Below are positions 17,079 to 26,074 of a DNA stretch of 64,000 bases, piece by piece (within the stretch, counting starts at the first letter, position 1; each line of letters opens with the position of its first letter). The stretch is taken from NCBI GenBank assembly GCA_965243755.1, contig CBDEVW010000007.1:186001-250000 (forward strand), given 5' to 3'. The notes under the pieces were generated by a model. It was not told where the DNA came from. It worked only from the letters and a program-made list of their open reading frames with translations, and made no database searches. Position numbers and translations under genes: made by a program. Origin of the DNA: JANSWY01 sp965243755. Its GTDB lineage: Bacteria; Bacteroidota; Bacteroidia; Cytophagales; Cyclobacteriaceae.

Positions 17079-20000
17079 ATGGATAATCTTAAAATCTTCA
17101 ACAAAATATTAGTTGCTAACCGTGGAGAAATTGCTATTCGAGTGCTTCGTGCCATTTCAGAGCTCCATATTCGATCTGTTGCCATTTACACCCATGAAGA
17201 TCGATATTCCCTGCACCGGTACAAAGCAGATGAATCTTATCAAATAGGCGAATCTGATGATCCATTAAAACCTTACCTGGATATCGAAGGTATCATTGAG
17301 ATAGCTAAGGAGAATGGTGTGGACGCGATACACCCGGGTTACGGTTTCCTTTCAGAAAATGTAACGTTTGCATCCCGATGTAGAGAAGAAGGGATTGTTT
17401 TCATCGGGCCAAACCCTGAAGTGATGTCCCGGCTTGGAGATAAAGTCCGTGCAAAGCTGGTTGCAAGAGAAGCAGGAGTTCCCGTCATTGAAGACAATAA
17501 AATACCGCTGACTACCGACCAAATTGCGATTGAAGAAGCTTCAAAAATTGGTTACCCGGTCATTCTCAAAGCCTCTGCCGGTGGCGGTGGTAGAGGTATG
17601 CGTGTGGTGAGAAATGAGGAACAATTGATCAAGTCCTTCAATGAAGCAAAATCAGAGGCAGGAAAGTCTTTTGGTGATGACACTATCTTCATTGAAAAGT
17701 ATGTCGAAAACCCCAAACATATTGAAGTGCAAATTCTTGCCGATAACCATGGCAATATTGTGCATTTGTATGAGCGGGACTGTTCGGTGCAAAGGAGATT
17801 TCAGAAAGTAGTTGAGGTAGCACCGAGCGTTGGCCTGAAAGACAGCACAAGAGAGAAGCTGTATCAATATGCTACTCAAATAGCTTCCCATGTAAATTAT
17901 AACAATGCCGGGACGGTAGAATTCCTACTCGATCCTGATGAAAACATTTATTTTATAGAAGTTAACCCCAGAATACAGGTAGAGCATACGGTTACTGAAG
18001 AAATAACAGGGATAGATATTGTAAGGTCCCAGATTTTGATTGCATCAGGATGTGAGTTGTCGCATCCGCAGATATTTATTAAGTCACAGGAAGATGTCTC
18101 CATCAGAGGGTTTGCGGTACAGTGCCGGGTAACCACAGAAGACCCTGAAAACAATTTCAAACCTGATTATGGCACCATCATCGCTTATAGAAGTGCCGGT
18201 GGGTTTGGAATCAGACTTGATGCGGGTAATGTTTACAATGGCGTAAGGATCAGCCCGTTCTTTGATTCTCTTTTGGTAAAAGTAACTGCCACAGGGCGAA
18301 CGCTTAAAGGTGCTTCACGAAGACTTCACAGGGCGCTTAGGGAATTTAGGGTAAGAGGGGTAAAAACCAATGTCGGTTTCCTGCAAAATGTGATCTATCA
18401 CCCGGAGTTTTTCAGTGGCAGGGCAACAGTAAACTTTATCGGCCAGCACCCTGAGCTGTTTGACATAAAAATAGGATTTGACAGGGGAACAAAAACACTC
18501 ACCTACATTGGCGAGGTGTCTATTAATGGTAACCCTGATGTGAAATCTTTTGACCCCAACAGGAAATTCAGATTACCAAAAGTTCCGTCTGGATCTCATA
18601 CGCCAAAAGCAAAAATTCCTGAAGGCTCCAGAGATCAATTGAAAAAGCTGGGAAGGGAAAAATTTGTGGAATCCATCAAAAATGATCCGAAAGTCCACTA
18701 CACTGACACTACCATGCGTGATGCTCATCAGTCGCTATTGGCAACCCGATTCAGGACTCAGGATCTATTGAAGGCAGCCCGCTCATATGCAGCCAATAAT
18801 CCGGAAGTATTTTCACTGGAAATGTGGGGAGGTGCTACATTCGATGTGTCGATGAGGTTTTTGAAAGAAAGTCCATGGAAAAGACTGGAACTGCTGAGAG
18901 AAGCTATCCCGAACATCCTGTTTCAAATGCTATTGAGAGGATCTAATGGTGTTGGTTACACTGCATACCCCGATAACCTGATCGAGAAATTCATCGAGAC
19001 TGCAGCTGCAAAAGGCATGGATATCTTCAGGATCTTTGATTCCCTCAACTGGATTGAAAACATCAAAGGAAGCATTAAAACTGTGAGAGAGCGCACAGAT
19101 GCGTTAGCTGAAGCGTGCATTTGCTATACAGGAGAGGTACTTGATAATTCTACCAATAAATATACCCTTCAATACTATGTTGACCTGGCCAAACAACTGG
19201 AAGATGCCGGTGCTCATATGCTGGCCATCAAGGACATGGCCGGGCTATTGAAACCCATGAGTGCTGCTCATCTGATAACGGAACTTAAAAAATCTGTCGA
19301 TCTTCCAATACACTTACATACACACGACACTTCCTCTATTCAGTCGGCCATGTATTTGAAAGCGATTGATGCAGGAGTGGACATTGTGGATGTGGCACTG
19401 GCCAGCATGTCAGGGTTGACTTCTCAGCCAAATTTCAATTCACTGGCTGCTTCTTTGGAATACCATGAAAGAGGTCGTAAAATGAATTTGAAATCTCTGA
19501 ATGAACATGCTACCTACTATGAGGATGTACGGGAATACTATTATCCTTTTGAGTCAGGATTAAAGGCTGGTACCGCGGAAGTTTATGATCATGAGATTCC
19601 TGGTGGACAATATTCCAACCTCAGACCACAGGCCATCGCTTTAGGTCTCGAGCATAAGTTCGAAACCATTAAAAAGAATTATGCGGCTGTAAACAAGCTA
19701 TTTGGTGACATTGTAAAGGTAACACCATCTTCCAAGGTTGTGGGAGACATGGCCATGTTCATGACGAGCAATGACCTCACGCCGGAAGATATCATGACTA
19801 AAGGGGAGCAATTATCTTTTCCGGAATCTGTCGTAGGATTTTTCAAAGGAGACTTAGGGCAGCCTCATGGAGGATTCCCGCAAGAACTCAGCAAGATCAT
19901 TCTGAAAGGAACCAAACCTTACAACGGACGAGCCAATGAGCACCTTGAGCCAGTGGATTTTGACAAGGAATTTGAAGCCTTCAAAACAGAATTTGGAACA

Positions 20001-20528
20001 GATTCCTTCGAAGACTTCCTGTCCTATAAATTATACCCTAAGGTTTATAAAGACTACCATCATCATGTGGAGCAATACGGTGCAGTGACTGACTTACCAA
20101 CTCCTACTTTCTTCTATGGAATGAAAACCGGTGAAGAGATCATGGTAGAAATTGCCAAAGGAAAAAATATCATCATTGAAATGCAATACATGTCTGAACC
20201 GGATGAAGAAGGCATGAGATTCATTTCATTTAGTATGAATGGCCAAACCAGAAAGATCAGGATCCGGGACAATAATGTGAAGGTGGATAAAGTCGCCAAT
20301 GTTAAAGCTAAATCTGCCAATGAAATAGGTTCTCCTCTACAAGGCAGGATAGCTGAGATCAAGGTGAAAGAGGGTCAAAAGGTGAAAAAGGATCAGGTGT
20401 TGTTTGTGATTGAAGCCATGAAAATGGAAACCTCGGTGGTCTCTCCTATCGAAGGCATGGTGCACAAAATTCACTTATCAGCAGGACAACTGGTGGAACA
20501 GGACGATATGGTGGTTGAGTTCATCTAG
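17079..20528 (+). CDS. pyc: Pyruvate carboxylase
   Basis: A full-length single-chain biotin enzyme (1149 residues, the usual size) that carboxylates pyruvate to oxaloacetate with ATP and bicarbonate, replenishing the citrate cycle and feeding gluconeogenesis. The biotin carboxylase part (about 1-460) shows the Gly-rich ATP-grasp loop KASAGGGGRGMR and the conserved ERDCSVQRRFQKVVE and EVNPRIQVEHTVTEE. The carboxyltransferase barrel (about 535-1000) begins TDTTMRDAHQSLLATR and has the metal-site pattern LPIHLHTHDTS. The C-terminal biotinyl domain carries EAMKMET, with Lys1115 as the biotinylated residue. The ATG at 17079 fits the family N-terminus KILVANRGEIAIR. It converges on the DUF1353 gene with 2 bp between stops. 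No odd features. Confidence 0.98.
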   Translation: MDNLKIFNKILVANRGEIAIRVLRAISELHIRSVAIYTHEDRYSLHRYKADESYQIGESDDPLKPYLDIEGIIEIAKENGVDAIHPGYGFLSENVTFASRCREEGIVFIGPNPEVMSRLGDKVRAKLVAREAGVPVIEDNKIPLTTDQIAIEEASKIGYPVILKASAGGGGRGMRVVRNEEQLIKSFNEAKSEAGKSFGDDTIFIEKYVENPKHIEVQILADNHGNIVHLYERDCSVQRRFQKVVEVAPSVGLKDSTREKLYQYATQIASHVNYNNAGTVEFLLDPDENIYFIEVNPRIQVEHTVTEEITGIDIVRSQILIASGCELSHPQIFIKSQEDVSIRGFAVQCRVTTEDPENNFKPDYGTIIAYRSAGGFGIRLDAGNVYNGVRISPFFDSLLVKVTATGRTLKGASRRLHRALREFRVRGVKTNVGFLQNVIYHPEFFSGRATVNFIGQHPELFDIKIGFDRGTKTLTYIGEVSINGNPDVKSFDPNRKFRLPKVPSGSHTPKAKIPEGSRDQLKKLGREKFVESIKNDPKVHYTDTTMRDAHQSLLATRFRTQDLLKAARSYAANNPEVFSLEMWGGATFDVSMRFLKESPWKRLELLREAIPNILFQMLLRGSNGVGYTAYPDNLIEKFIETAAAKGMDIFRIFDSLNWIENIKGSIKTVRERTDALAEACICYTGEVLDNSTNKYTLQYYVDLAKQLEDAGAHMLAIKDMAGLLKPMSAAHLITELKKSVDLPIHLHTHDTSSIQSAMYLKAIDAGVDIVDVALASMSGLTSQPNFNSLAASLEYHERGRKMNLKSLNEHATYYEDVREYYYPFESGLKAGTAEVYDHEIPGGQYSNLRPQAIALGLEHKFETIKKNYAAVNKLFGDIVKVTPSSKVVGDMAMFMTSNDLTPEDIMTKGEQLSFPESVVGFFKGDLGQPHGGFPQELSKIILKGTKPYNGRANEHLEPVDFDKEFEAFKTEFGTDSFEDFLSYKLYPKVYKDYHHHVEQYGAVTDLPTPTFFYGMKTGEEIMVEIAKGKNIIIEMQYMSEPDEEGMRFISFSMNGQTRKIRIRDNNVKVDKVANVKAKSANEIGSPLQGRIAEIKVKEGQKVKKDQVLFVIEAMKMETSVVSPIEGMVHKIHLSAGQLVEQDDMVVEFI

Positions 20529-20530
20529 AA

Positions 20531-20995
20531 CTACACCAACGGACCATGTTTGTTGATGTCAAAGAAAACTGACTTGTCCTCAATTTTGGAGTAACGATTA
20601 AAATACTTTTTGGTACCTGCAAAGTTAGCCGCAGCAATAAACTGAAGTTGCGCCTTTCTTTTCAGGTACTGTTTTTTTGTGATCGCTGGCCTTGAAAATT
20701 CAAGCAGCAATTGACCCGTCATTTTTGCCTGTTGATTGATATCTGAAACGGTCCACCCTTCCGGTTGAATTTTCACCAGATAATCATGCTCTACCACCAT
20801 GGGTACATACCATCCGGTAATCGGCACGATCCATCGTCCAAACCAGGGTGATGTAGCCAAATCTGTGAGGAAACCTGCGGGAATTACAAATTGCTCTTCC
20901 CGTAAATGACATTTGATTGCTATCGGTTCCAACACCTGGTAGATGTTCTGAACGGCATAATGTTTTAAACTGGTAGTTAAATTAGGAGCCGACAT
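20531..20995 (-). CDS. DUF1353 family protein
   Basis: A 154-residue soluble protein. The segment FVIPAGFLTDLATSPWFGRWIVP followed by VVEHDYLV is the hallmark of DUF1353, a family of unknown function found in bacteria and in tailed phages. There is no signal peptide. The conserved Thr-Asp and His-Asp pairs could form a metal or catalytic site, but no activity is established to my knowledge. It lies tail to tail with pyruvate carboxylase and divergent from galE across 94 bp. No phage genes surround it, so it is an isolated chromosomal member or a relic. Confidence 0.75.
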   Translation of the reverse strand: MSAPNLTTSLKHYAVQNIYQVLEPIAIKCHLREEQFVIPAGFLTDLATSPWFGRWIVPITGWYVPMVVEHDYLVKIQPEGWTVSDINQQAKMTGQLLLEFSRPAITKKQYLKRKAQLQFIAAANFAGTKKYFNRYSKIEDKSVFFDINKHGPLV

Positions 20996-21089
20996 TAGTA
21001 ATTGTTAGTGAATTAAAAATTGAATATTAATATTGGACCAATTTAATGTTTTGCCAAATAATTACATCTTTGCAACAATCTAAAATATT

Positions 21090-22115
21090 ATGGCAAACAA
21101 GGTACTTGTTACAGGTGGAACGGGATACATTGGATCTCACACAGCAGTTGAACTTATTGAAGAGGGCTTTGAAGTAATTATCGCTGATAACCTATCCAAT
21201 AGTAAATTGTCGGTGTTGGATGGAATAGAACAAATTACCGGTGTAAGACCTGCTTTTTATCAGGTGGACTTAAGGGATATTCAATCAACAGAAAAAATTT
21301 TTTCCGAACATAATATTCAGGCGGTAATCCATTTTGCGGCTTCAAAAGCAGTAGGTGAATCCGTAAAGAACCCTTTGCTGTATTATCAGAATAACCTGGG
21401 GTCTTTAACCAATGTGCTGCAATTGATAGAGAGCAACCAGTGTAATGCATTTGTGTTTTCTTCTTCCTGTACCGTTTATGGTCAGCCAGATCAATTGCCT
21501 GTAACGGAAGATACTCCAATCCAACCTGCAGCCTCTCCATATGGCAACACAAAGCAGGTTGGTGAAGAAATTATCCAGGATACCGTTAAGGCTTATCCAG
21601 ATCTCCGTGCAGTTTCACTAAGGTATTTCAATCCGATTGGCGCACATAGTAGCGGAAACATCGGCGAATTACCACAGGGCATACCTCCTAATCTTGTGCC
21701 CTATTTGCTCAAGGTTGTAGGAGGCGAATTGGATCAGCTTTCAGTATTTGGGGGTGATTACAATACAAAGGACGGCACATGTATCCGTGATTATATCCAT
21801 GTAGTTGATTTAGCCAAAGCTCATGTGGTCGCTGTAAAAAGACTGCTTGGGGGAAAAAGTTTATCAGATTACGAAGTTTTCAATCTTGGTACCGGTGAAG
21901 GTTATACAGTCCTGGATTTGATCAAAACTTTTGAAAAGGTTACCGGGTTGCCCGTTAAATATCAAATAGTAGATCGAAGACCCGGAGATATCGAACAAAT
22001 CTATGCTGATACTTCCCATGCGAAGAAAGTTTTAGGATGGGAAACTAAATTAGGGCTTGAAGATATGCTGTCATCAGCATGGAAATGGCAACAAAACCTG
22101 TTAGCAAAGCACTAG
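21090..22115 (+). CDS. galE: UDP-glucose 4-epimerase
   Basis: A 341-residue extended short-chain dehydrogenase that interconverts UDP-glucose and UDP-galactose, linking galactose use to surface polysaccharide precursors. The NAD-binding motif TGGTGYIGSH is at residues 8-17. The SSSCTVYG segment and the catalytic YxxxK (Tyr151, Lys155, in SPYGNTK) are intact. The substrate-binding region RYFNPIGAH and the late motif DRRPGDIEQIYAD are typical of GalE and not of other sugar-nucleotide SDRs. It stands alone; the next gene converges. The length matches bacterial GalE. Confidence 0.96.
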   Translation: MANKVLVTGGTGYIGSHTAVELIEEGFEVIIADNLSNSKLSVLDGIEQITGVRPAFYQVDLRDIQSTEKIFSEHNIQAVIHFAASKAVGESVKNPLLYYQNNLGSLTNVLQLIESNQCNAFVFSSSCTVYGQPDQLPVTEDTPIQPAASPYGNTKQVGEEIIQDTVKAYPDLRAVSLRYFNPIGAHSSGNIGELPQGIPPNLVPYLLKVVGGELDQLSVFGGDYNTKDGTCIRDYIHVVDLAKAHVVAVKRLLGGKSLSDYEVFNLGTGEGYTVLDLIKTFEKVTGLPVKYQIVDRRPGDIEQIYADTSHAKKVLGWETKLGLEDMLSSAWKWQQNLLAKH

Positions 22116-22146
22116 GCATTATGTATCCTTCTTCATTATAATGGAT

Positions 22147-22923
22147 TCAAGGCCTGATATCAATTTTGTAGTCTTTGCTTTCGGTTTTCATCCATCGGTC
22201 CCAGAAGGTGAAATACAATCCAAAATTTTTATTGAATTGCTTATGGTGTAAATCATGATGGGTGGCACCAATAAGCCATTTGCCTAACCAGTGCTTATGA
22301 AAACCATTTGGATATAACTCCACCCCTGCATGATTTAGCGTTCCACTAATGGTCATGATAACCAACTGCAGTAAAAGCACATAAATGTTTATAGGGATTA
22401 AGAAAATTATGACCGGGACAATGATGGCTTGCAAAATGGATTCTAACGGATGAAAAGAAAATGAAGTAAGTGCTGATGTCTTTATACTATCATGATGAAC
22501 CTTATGTAATATTTGAAACACCTTTGGTCTGTGCATCCATCGGTGAAGCCAGTAGTAATAAGATTCATGAATCAATAGCGATACTAAGAGACTAACCGGC
22601 AAGTACCAATAGGGATATGCATCCACTTCAATATAAAGCATGGTGTATCCTTTTTGCCATAAAATAACCATAATGGTGCCTGATATGGCAAAAATGAAAG
22701 AAGTGATGGTAGACCAACACAATTCTAATAAAATCTGGTGCTGATGATTCAGTCCATCATTAATTACTCTTCGCGTAAACCATCTCCGGAATAAAACGAA
22801 TATGCCCGAAAACATCAAATACCTGACGAAGACAACTATAAACAGCACTCCCGTCAGCATCCAAAAGTTCTGAGTATCTAAAAAGTCGGTATCAACTAAT
22901 CCTTCGAACATCATAATTTGCAA
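22147..22923 (-). CDS. Sterol desaturase / fatty acid hydroxylase family membrane protein
   Basis: A 258-residue integral membrane di-iron enzyme with four to five predicted helices. The histidine clusters of the fatty acid hydroxylase superfamily are present: HESYYYWLHRWMH, then HKVHHDS, then a late THHDLHHKQFNKNFG that includes the last His cluster. These ligate a non-haem di-iron centre for O2-dependent hydroxylation or desaturation of a lipid substrate. The late motif NFGLYFTFWDRWM is also typical. The substrate cannot be read from sequence; in Bacteroidota such proteins act on sterol-like, carotenoid or ornithine/sphingo-type lipids. It converges on galE (31 bp between stops) and has its own upstream region. 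Confidence 0.88.
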   Translation of the reverse strand: MQIMMFEGLVDTDFLDTQNFWMLTGVLFIVVFVRYLMFSGIFVLFRRWFTRRVINDGLNHQHQILLELCWSTITSFIFAISGTIMVILWQKGYTMLYIEVDAYPYWYLPVSLLVSLLIHESYYYWLHRWMHRPKVFQILHKVHHDSIKTSALTSFSFHPLESILQAIIVPVIIFLIPINIYVLLLQLVIMTISGTLNHAGVELYPNGFHKHWLGKWLIGATHHDLHHKQFNKNFGLYFTFWDRWMKTESKDYKIDIRP

Positions 22924-23049
22924 CCAGCGGATGACTCCATTTGTTTTTTATTAACGAACCTATTAAATATTTCTCAAACAAATCACCTGAAATACAGCAC
23001 TTTGAAAAAGATGCGATAGATTTGAGGTTCATAACAAGCAAAAACTCAC

Positions 23050-23775
23050 ATGTTTCGATTATTTCCTCTCATTTTTATCCTGGAGGCCTTCTGTATTTAT
23101 CACGCTTATAAAAATAAGGCTGAACAATGGTTTTGGCTCATTCTGTTTTTCCCTCTCATAGGATGTGGACTTTACATTTACCACCACTTTTATAGCAGAC
23201 AAAACCTGGCCAGGGTAGCCGAAGGTGTAAAGGCAGTAGCTGATAGTGGATACATCACGGCGAAACTGGAAAAAGAAGTGGAATTCAGTGATACCATGGA
23301 CAATAAAATGGCATTGGGTGATCACTATGTGAAGATTGGTAAAATTGCTGAGGCCATAGATTTATATGAGTCCTGCCTGCAAGGATGGAATCATGACAAT
23401 ATTGACCTTCTTAAACGTATAGTTGTTGCCAGCTATATGAATGAGGATTATGAGTCTGCCGTTGCTTACGGCAAGAAGGCCAACCAGAATAATGAGTTTT
23501 TTAAGTCGGAGGAGAAGTCAGCATATGCATGGTCCCTGTATAAGACTGGTGACATTGAGGGTGCTGAACAATGCTTCAAAGACATGAATGTAACCTTCAC
23601 CAATTACGCTCAAAGATTGGAATACTGTAAATTTCTGAAACAGGAAGGACGATCTGATGAGGCTAAATCACTTCTTTCAGAAATGGCCAGTGAGTACAAC
23701 CAAATGGAACGAAGAGAACAAAAAATGAACCGCGACCTGGCTAAAGAAATACAGGGCATGTTGGCGTTTGGTTAG
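23050..23775 (+). CDS. Membrane-anchored TPR protein
   Basis: A 241-residue protein with two N-terminal hydrophobic helices (about 1-16 and 27-47, the second WFWLILFFPLIGCGLYIYHHF), an arrangement like PLDc_N-type anchors. About 190 soluble residues follow with at least three TPR-like helical hairpins, for example KMALGDHYVKIGKIAEAIDLYESCL, DYESAVAYGKKA and YKTGDIEGAEQCF. It is probably an inner-membrane scaffold with a cytoplasmic TPR arm. There is no enzymatic motif. It stands alone on the plus strand, 102 bp before the tetR gene. No specific partner can be inferred. Confidence 0.75.
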   Translation: MFRLFPLIFILEAFCIYHAYKNKAEQWFWLILFFPLIGCGLYIYHHFYSRQNLARVAEGVKAVADSGYITAKLEKEVEFSDTMDNKMALGDHYVKIGKIAEAIDLYESCLQGWNHDNIDLLKRIVVASYMNEDYESAVAYGKKANQNNEFFKSEEKSAYAWSLYKTGDIEGAEQCFKDMNVTFTNYAQRLEYCKFLKQEGRSDEAKSLLSEMASEYNQMERREQKMNRDLAKEIQGMLAFG

Positions 23776-23818
23776 TAGTGGTTCTTAATTTCTTATTAGT
23801 ATCTATATTCTTACAGAA

Positions 23819-23851
23819 TTTTTGAAATTATTGTAACTTCAGTGATATTTG
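23819..23851 (+). promoter_or_regulatory. Probable promoter of the tetR gene
   Basis: TTTTTG (23819-23824), a 19-bp spacer and GATATTTG (23844-23851) resemble the Bacteroidota -33 TTG / -7 TAnnTTTG pattern with one mismatch. The expected transcription start falls just before the operator at 23861. Confidence 0.4.
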
Positions 23852-23860
23852 TTCGTTAAC

Positions 23861-23875
23861 TAGACGACTGGTCTA
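23861..23875. promoter_or_regulatory. TetR operator 1
   Basis: TAGACGACTGGTCTA, a dyad with 5-bp arms TAGAC/GTCTA around 5 bp, ending 2 bp before the tetR start codon. The same dyad recurs before the SDR gene, differing at one central base. This supports autorepression. Confidence 0.75.
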
Positions 23876-23877
23876 AT

Positions 23878-24450
23878 ATGGGTAAAGAAGTAGCACAAAA
23901 CATACTGGAAAAGGGTACTGATATTATTTATAGGAATGGATATCACAACGTAGGTCTTAAAAAAATACTGGAAGCAGCTAGTATTCCCAAGGGATCTTTT
24001 TACCATTATTTTAAAAGCAAGGAAGACTTTGGTTTGAAGGCTATTGATTTTTATAGTCAACAAACCATCGAGTTTTTAAAATCTTTTCTGGATAATAAGG
24101 ACAAAACACCTAAGGAGCGCATCTTGGACCTTTTAATCACCATGAAAGGCATTTACTGTGATCAACATTTTTCCCTCGGCTGTTTTCTAGGAAACTGCAG
24201 TCTGGAACTAGGGGCACAGAATCAGTCATTTGCCGATAAAATTTCAGGTAAGTTTAAACAATGGGAAGACCTCTTTGAAAATACAATTAAAGAGGGACAG
24301 GAATCCAACCTGGTGAAAACAGATTTCTCAGCAAAAGAATATGCTGCCTTTATACTTAATGGATGGGAAGGTGCATTAGTTAGAATGAAATCTACCCGCA
24401 ATAATGAACCATTGGATCAATTGATTAAGTTCGTTCAGTTTCTACTCTAA
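23878..24450 (+). CDS. TetR/AcrR family transcriptional repressor
   Basis: A 190-residue regulator. The N-terminal helix-turn-helix (about 10-55) contains GLKKILEAASIPKGSFYHYFKSKEDFG, the standard TetR recognition region. The remaining helical domain (about 75-190) should bind an unidentified small ligand and dimerise; its pattern CFLGNCSLELGAQN resembles the C-terminal domain of the TetR_C_16/AcuR-like regulators. Identical-type dyads precede this gene and the SDR gene that follows 62 bp later, so it very likely represses both itself and the SDR and releases on binding a substrate-like molecule. The start at 23878, 2 bp after the operator, gives the expected N-terminus. Confidence 0.92.
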   Translation: MGKEVAQNILEKGTDIIYRNGYHNVGLKKILEAASIPKGSFYHYFKSKEDFGLKAIDFYSQQTIEFLKSFLDNKDKTPKERILDLLITMKGIYCDQHFSLGCFLGNCSLELGAQNQSFADKISGKFKQWEDLFENTIKEGQESNLVKTDFSAKEYAAFILNGWEGALVRMKSTRNNEPLDQLIKFVQFLL

Positions 24451-24468
24451 ATTTTTTTACCTATTTAA

Positions 24469-24483
24469 TAGACGACCGGTCTA
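24469..24483. promoter_or_regulatory. TetR operator 2
   Basis: TAGACGACCGGTCTA, matching operator 1 at 14 of 15 positions, 29 bp before the SDR start codon and 18 bp after the tetR stop. Confidence 0.75.
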
Positions 24484-24512
24484 ATACTGTAAATATTTAA
24501 AAATTATATAAC

Positions 24513-25397
24513 ATGAAAAACGTCGTAATTACAGGAAGTAGTAATGGTTTTGGCTATCTGACTGCTTTAACATTAGCTAGAAAGGGTTACAAAGTATGGG
24601 CAACTATGCGGAACCCAAGCACTAAAAACAGTGTGAAAAAAGATGCATTGCTGCAAACCGCGAAAGCAGAGCATCTGGCGCTTAAGGTGATCGACTTAAA
24701 TGTATCTGACGATACATCCGTCAATAAGGCCATTGAGTGTATTATCAATGAAGATGGCAAAATTGATACACTTGTCAACAATGCTGGAGTAATGTATGTT
24801 GGTATTTCGGAAGCCTATTCTTTGGATCAGGTAAGGGAGCAGTTTGATGTGAATTTCTTTGGGATTGTCAGAACAACGAAAGCCGTGCTACCACATATGA
24901 GAGCTGCAAAGGATGGATTGATCATAAATGTTTCTTCTCTGGCTGGTAGGTTATCCTTTCCATATTTTGGAATTTATTGTGCCAGTAAACATGCGCTGGA
25001 GGCTTACTCACAGTCACTGCGGTATGAGCTTGCTCCCTTTGGTATCGAAGTTTCCGTGAATGAACCAGGTCCTTTTGGTACAGGTCTCTTGTACAGCGGG
25101 CCAAAAGAAAAAGATACCAGTGTATTGGAAGGATATGGAGATCACAAAGAAGTACCATTAGCGATGCTCAAAAATTTTGAAGGATTTTTTAAGTCTGACG
25201 ATGCACTTAGTCCACAGGTGGTGGCTGATAACATTGTTAATGTAATAGAATCTCCAAAGGGAACCCGAATCGAAAGGATAGTATCCGGAATAGACTATGG
25301 GACTATGGAGTATAATGAAAAAGTAGCTCCTATACAGGAGTCACTTGTCAAAGACACCCTCCAAATGGGACATTTATTGAATGTGGCTAAGGCTTAA
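24513..25397 (+). CDS. Short-chain dehydrogenase/reductase controlled by the adjacent TetR
   Basis: A 294-residue classical SDR. The nucleotide-binding motif TGSSNGFGYLTA is at residues 7-18, LVNNAGVMYVG near 88, the catalytic Ser in NVSSLAGR, and the YxxxK pair at Tyr155 and Lys159 (YCASKHA). Arg in the early segment ATMRNP suggests NADP(H) preference. It probably reduces a carbonyl or oxidises an alcohol of an unknown small molecule. The TetR gene directly upstream and the shared operators imply induction by that substrate or a related toxic compound. A strong terminator follows. The substrate is not predictable. Confidence 0.92.
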   Translation: MKNVVITGSSNGFGYLTALTLARKGYKVWATMRNPSTKNSVKKDALLQTAKAEHLALKVIDLNVSDDTSVNKAIECIINEDGKIDTLVNNAGVMYVGISEAYSLDQVREQFDVNFFGIVRTTKAVLPHMRAAKDGLIINVSSLAGRLSFPYFGIYCASKHALEAYSQSLRYELAPFGIEVSVNEPGPFGTGLLYSGPKEKDTSVLEGYGDHKEVPLAMLKNFEGFFKSDDALSPQVVADNIVNVIESPKGTRIERIVSGIDYGTMEYNEKVAPIQESLVKDTLQMGHLLNVAKA

Positions 25398-25421
25398 TCT
25401 TACAAATTTTCTTTGAAACGA

Positions 25422-25451
25422 AAAAGCCTCACTTTCGTGAGGCTTTTCTAC
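25422..25451 (+). terminator. Strong terminator after the SDR gene
   Basis: AAAAGCCTCAC (25422-25432) pairs with GTGAGGCTTTT (25437-25447) around the tetraloop TTTC, an 11-bp perfect stem with A-run and T-run flanks. Confidence 0.9.
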
Positions 25452-25506
25452 CTTACAAAAGTTCTGCATGCGGTTGTTGTTTCAATTATAGTTTACATCT
25501 GATTAC

Positions 25507-25965
25507 ATGAAATTCAATAACTTATCTGATCATTTTTTTGAATCACCAAATTTCAGTGCTGTGAAATTTCAATTGATATTACTTAGTAGTATAATAATTT
25601 GCCTTCTCCCGACTTGCCAATCACCCTCTAACTCACCTCATGAACATGGGGTGATCAAAGTGACAATTCTTTACCCGAATGGAGAGGGAAAAACTTTTGA
25701 TATGGATTATTATACTCATCAGCATATGCCAATGATTGAAGAATTGCTAAGGGATTCTCTGCTAGGGTATGAAATTGACAAAGGAATATCCGGGAGAAAT
25801 CCTGAAGACCCTGCTCCTTTTTTTGCCATTGGTTATCTTTACTTTGAGAAACTTTCAACTTATCGAAATTCATTTGCCCCTCATGCAGAGCAGATAGTTG
25901 GTGACATACCCAATTACACCAATGTGAAGCCGGTATTACAAATCAGTGAGGTAATATTACCCTGA
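25507..25965 (+). CDS. EthD-domain lipoprotein
   Basis: A 152-residue protein. Residues about 48-150 are an EthD domain, a dimeric alpha/beta-barrel fold: it starts VTILYPNGEG, includes the conserved DMDYYTHQHMPMIEELL, and ends YTNVKPVLQISEVI. Cytoplasmic EthD-type proteins are small and often sit with oxidative degradation genes. This one has an N-terminal hydrophobic segment (FQLILLSSIIICLLPTCQ) with Cys near residue 38, so it is probably lipidated or at least exported, which is unusual. The lipobox (LPTC) is imperfect. The ATG at 25507 gives about 18 extra residues before the hydrophobic stretch; no later Met gives a better start. It has no operon partner. Confidence 0.78.
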   Translation: MKFNNLSDHFFESPNFSAVKFQLILLSSIIICLLPTCQSPSNSPHEHGVIKVTILYPNGEGKTFDMDYYTHQHMPMIEELLRDSLLGYEIDKGISGRNPEDPAPFFAIGYLYFEKLSTYRNSFAPHAEQIVGDIPNYTNVKPVLQISEVILP

Positions 25966-26038
25966 TTCTTGTATTCGATCATTTACCAAACAATTGAAGG
26001 ATGAGGTTGAATAAAACATGTCCTTTAAAAGAAATGTA

Positions 26039-26070
26039 ACCAGTAGGTGCCTCTGGAGACACCTACTGGT
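26039..26070 (-). terminator. Hairpin after the M43 surface-protein gene
   Basis: ACCAGTAGGTG (26039-26049) pairs perfectly with CACCTACTGGT (26060-26070), an 11-bp stem with a 10-nt loop, 4 bp past the stop. On the minus strand the following bases are TACATTTCTTTT. Confidence 0.75.
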
Positions 26071-26074
26071 AATG

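Noticed and set aside
20531..20995. Prophage remnant, suggested by DUF1353
   Set aside because: DUF1353 occurs in phages, but no other phage gene, integrase or attachment-like repeat is near, and both neighbours are housekeeping genes.
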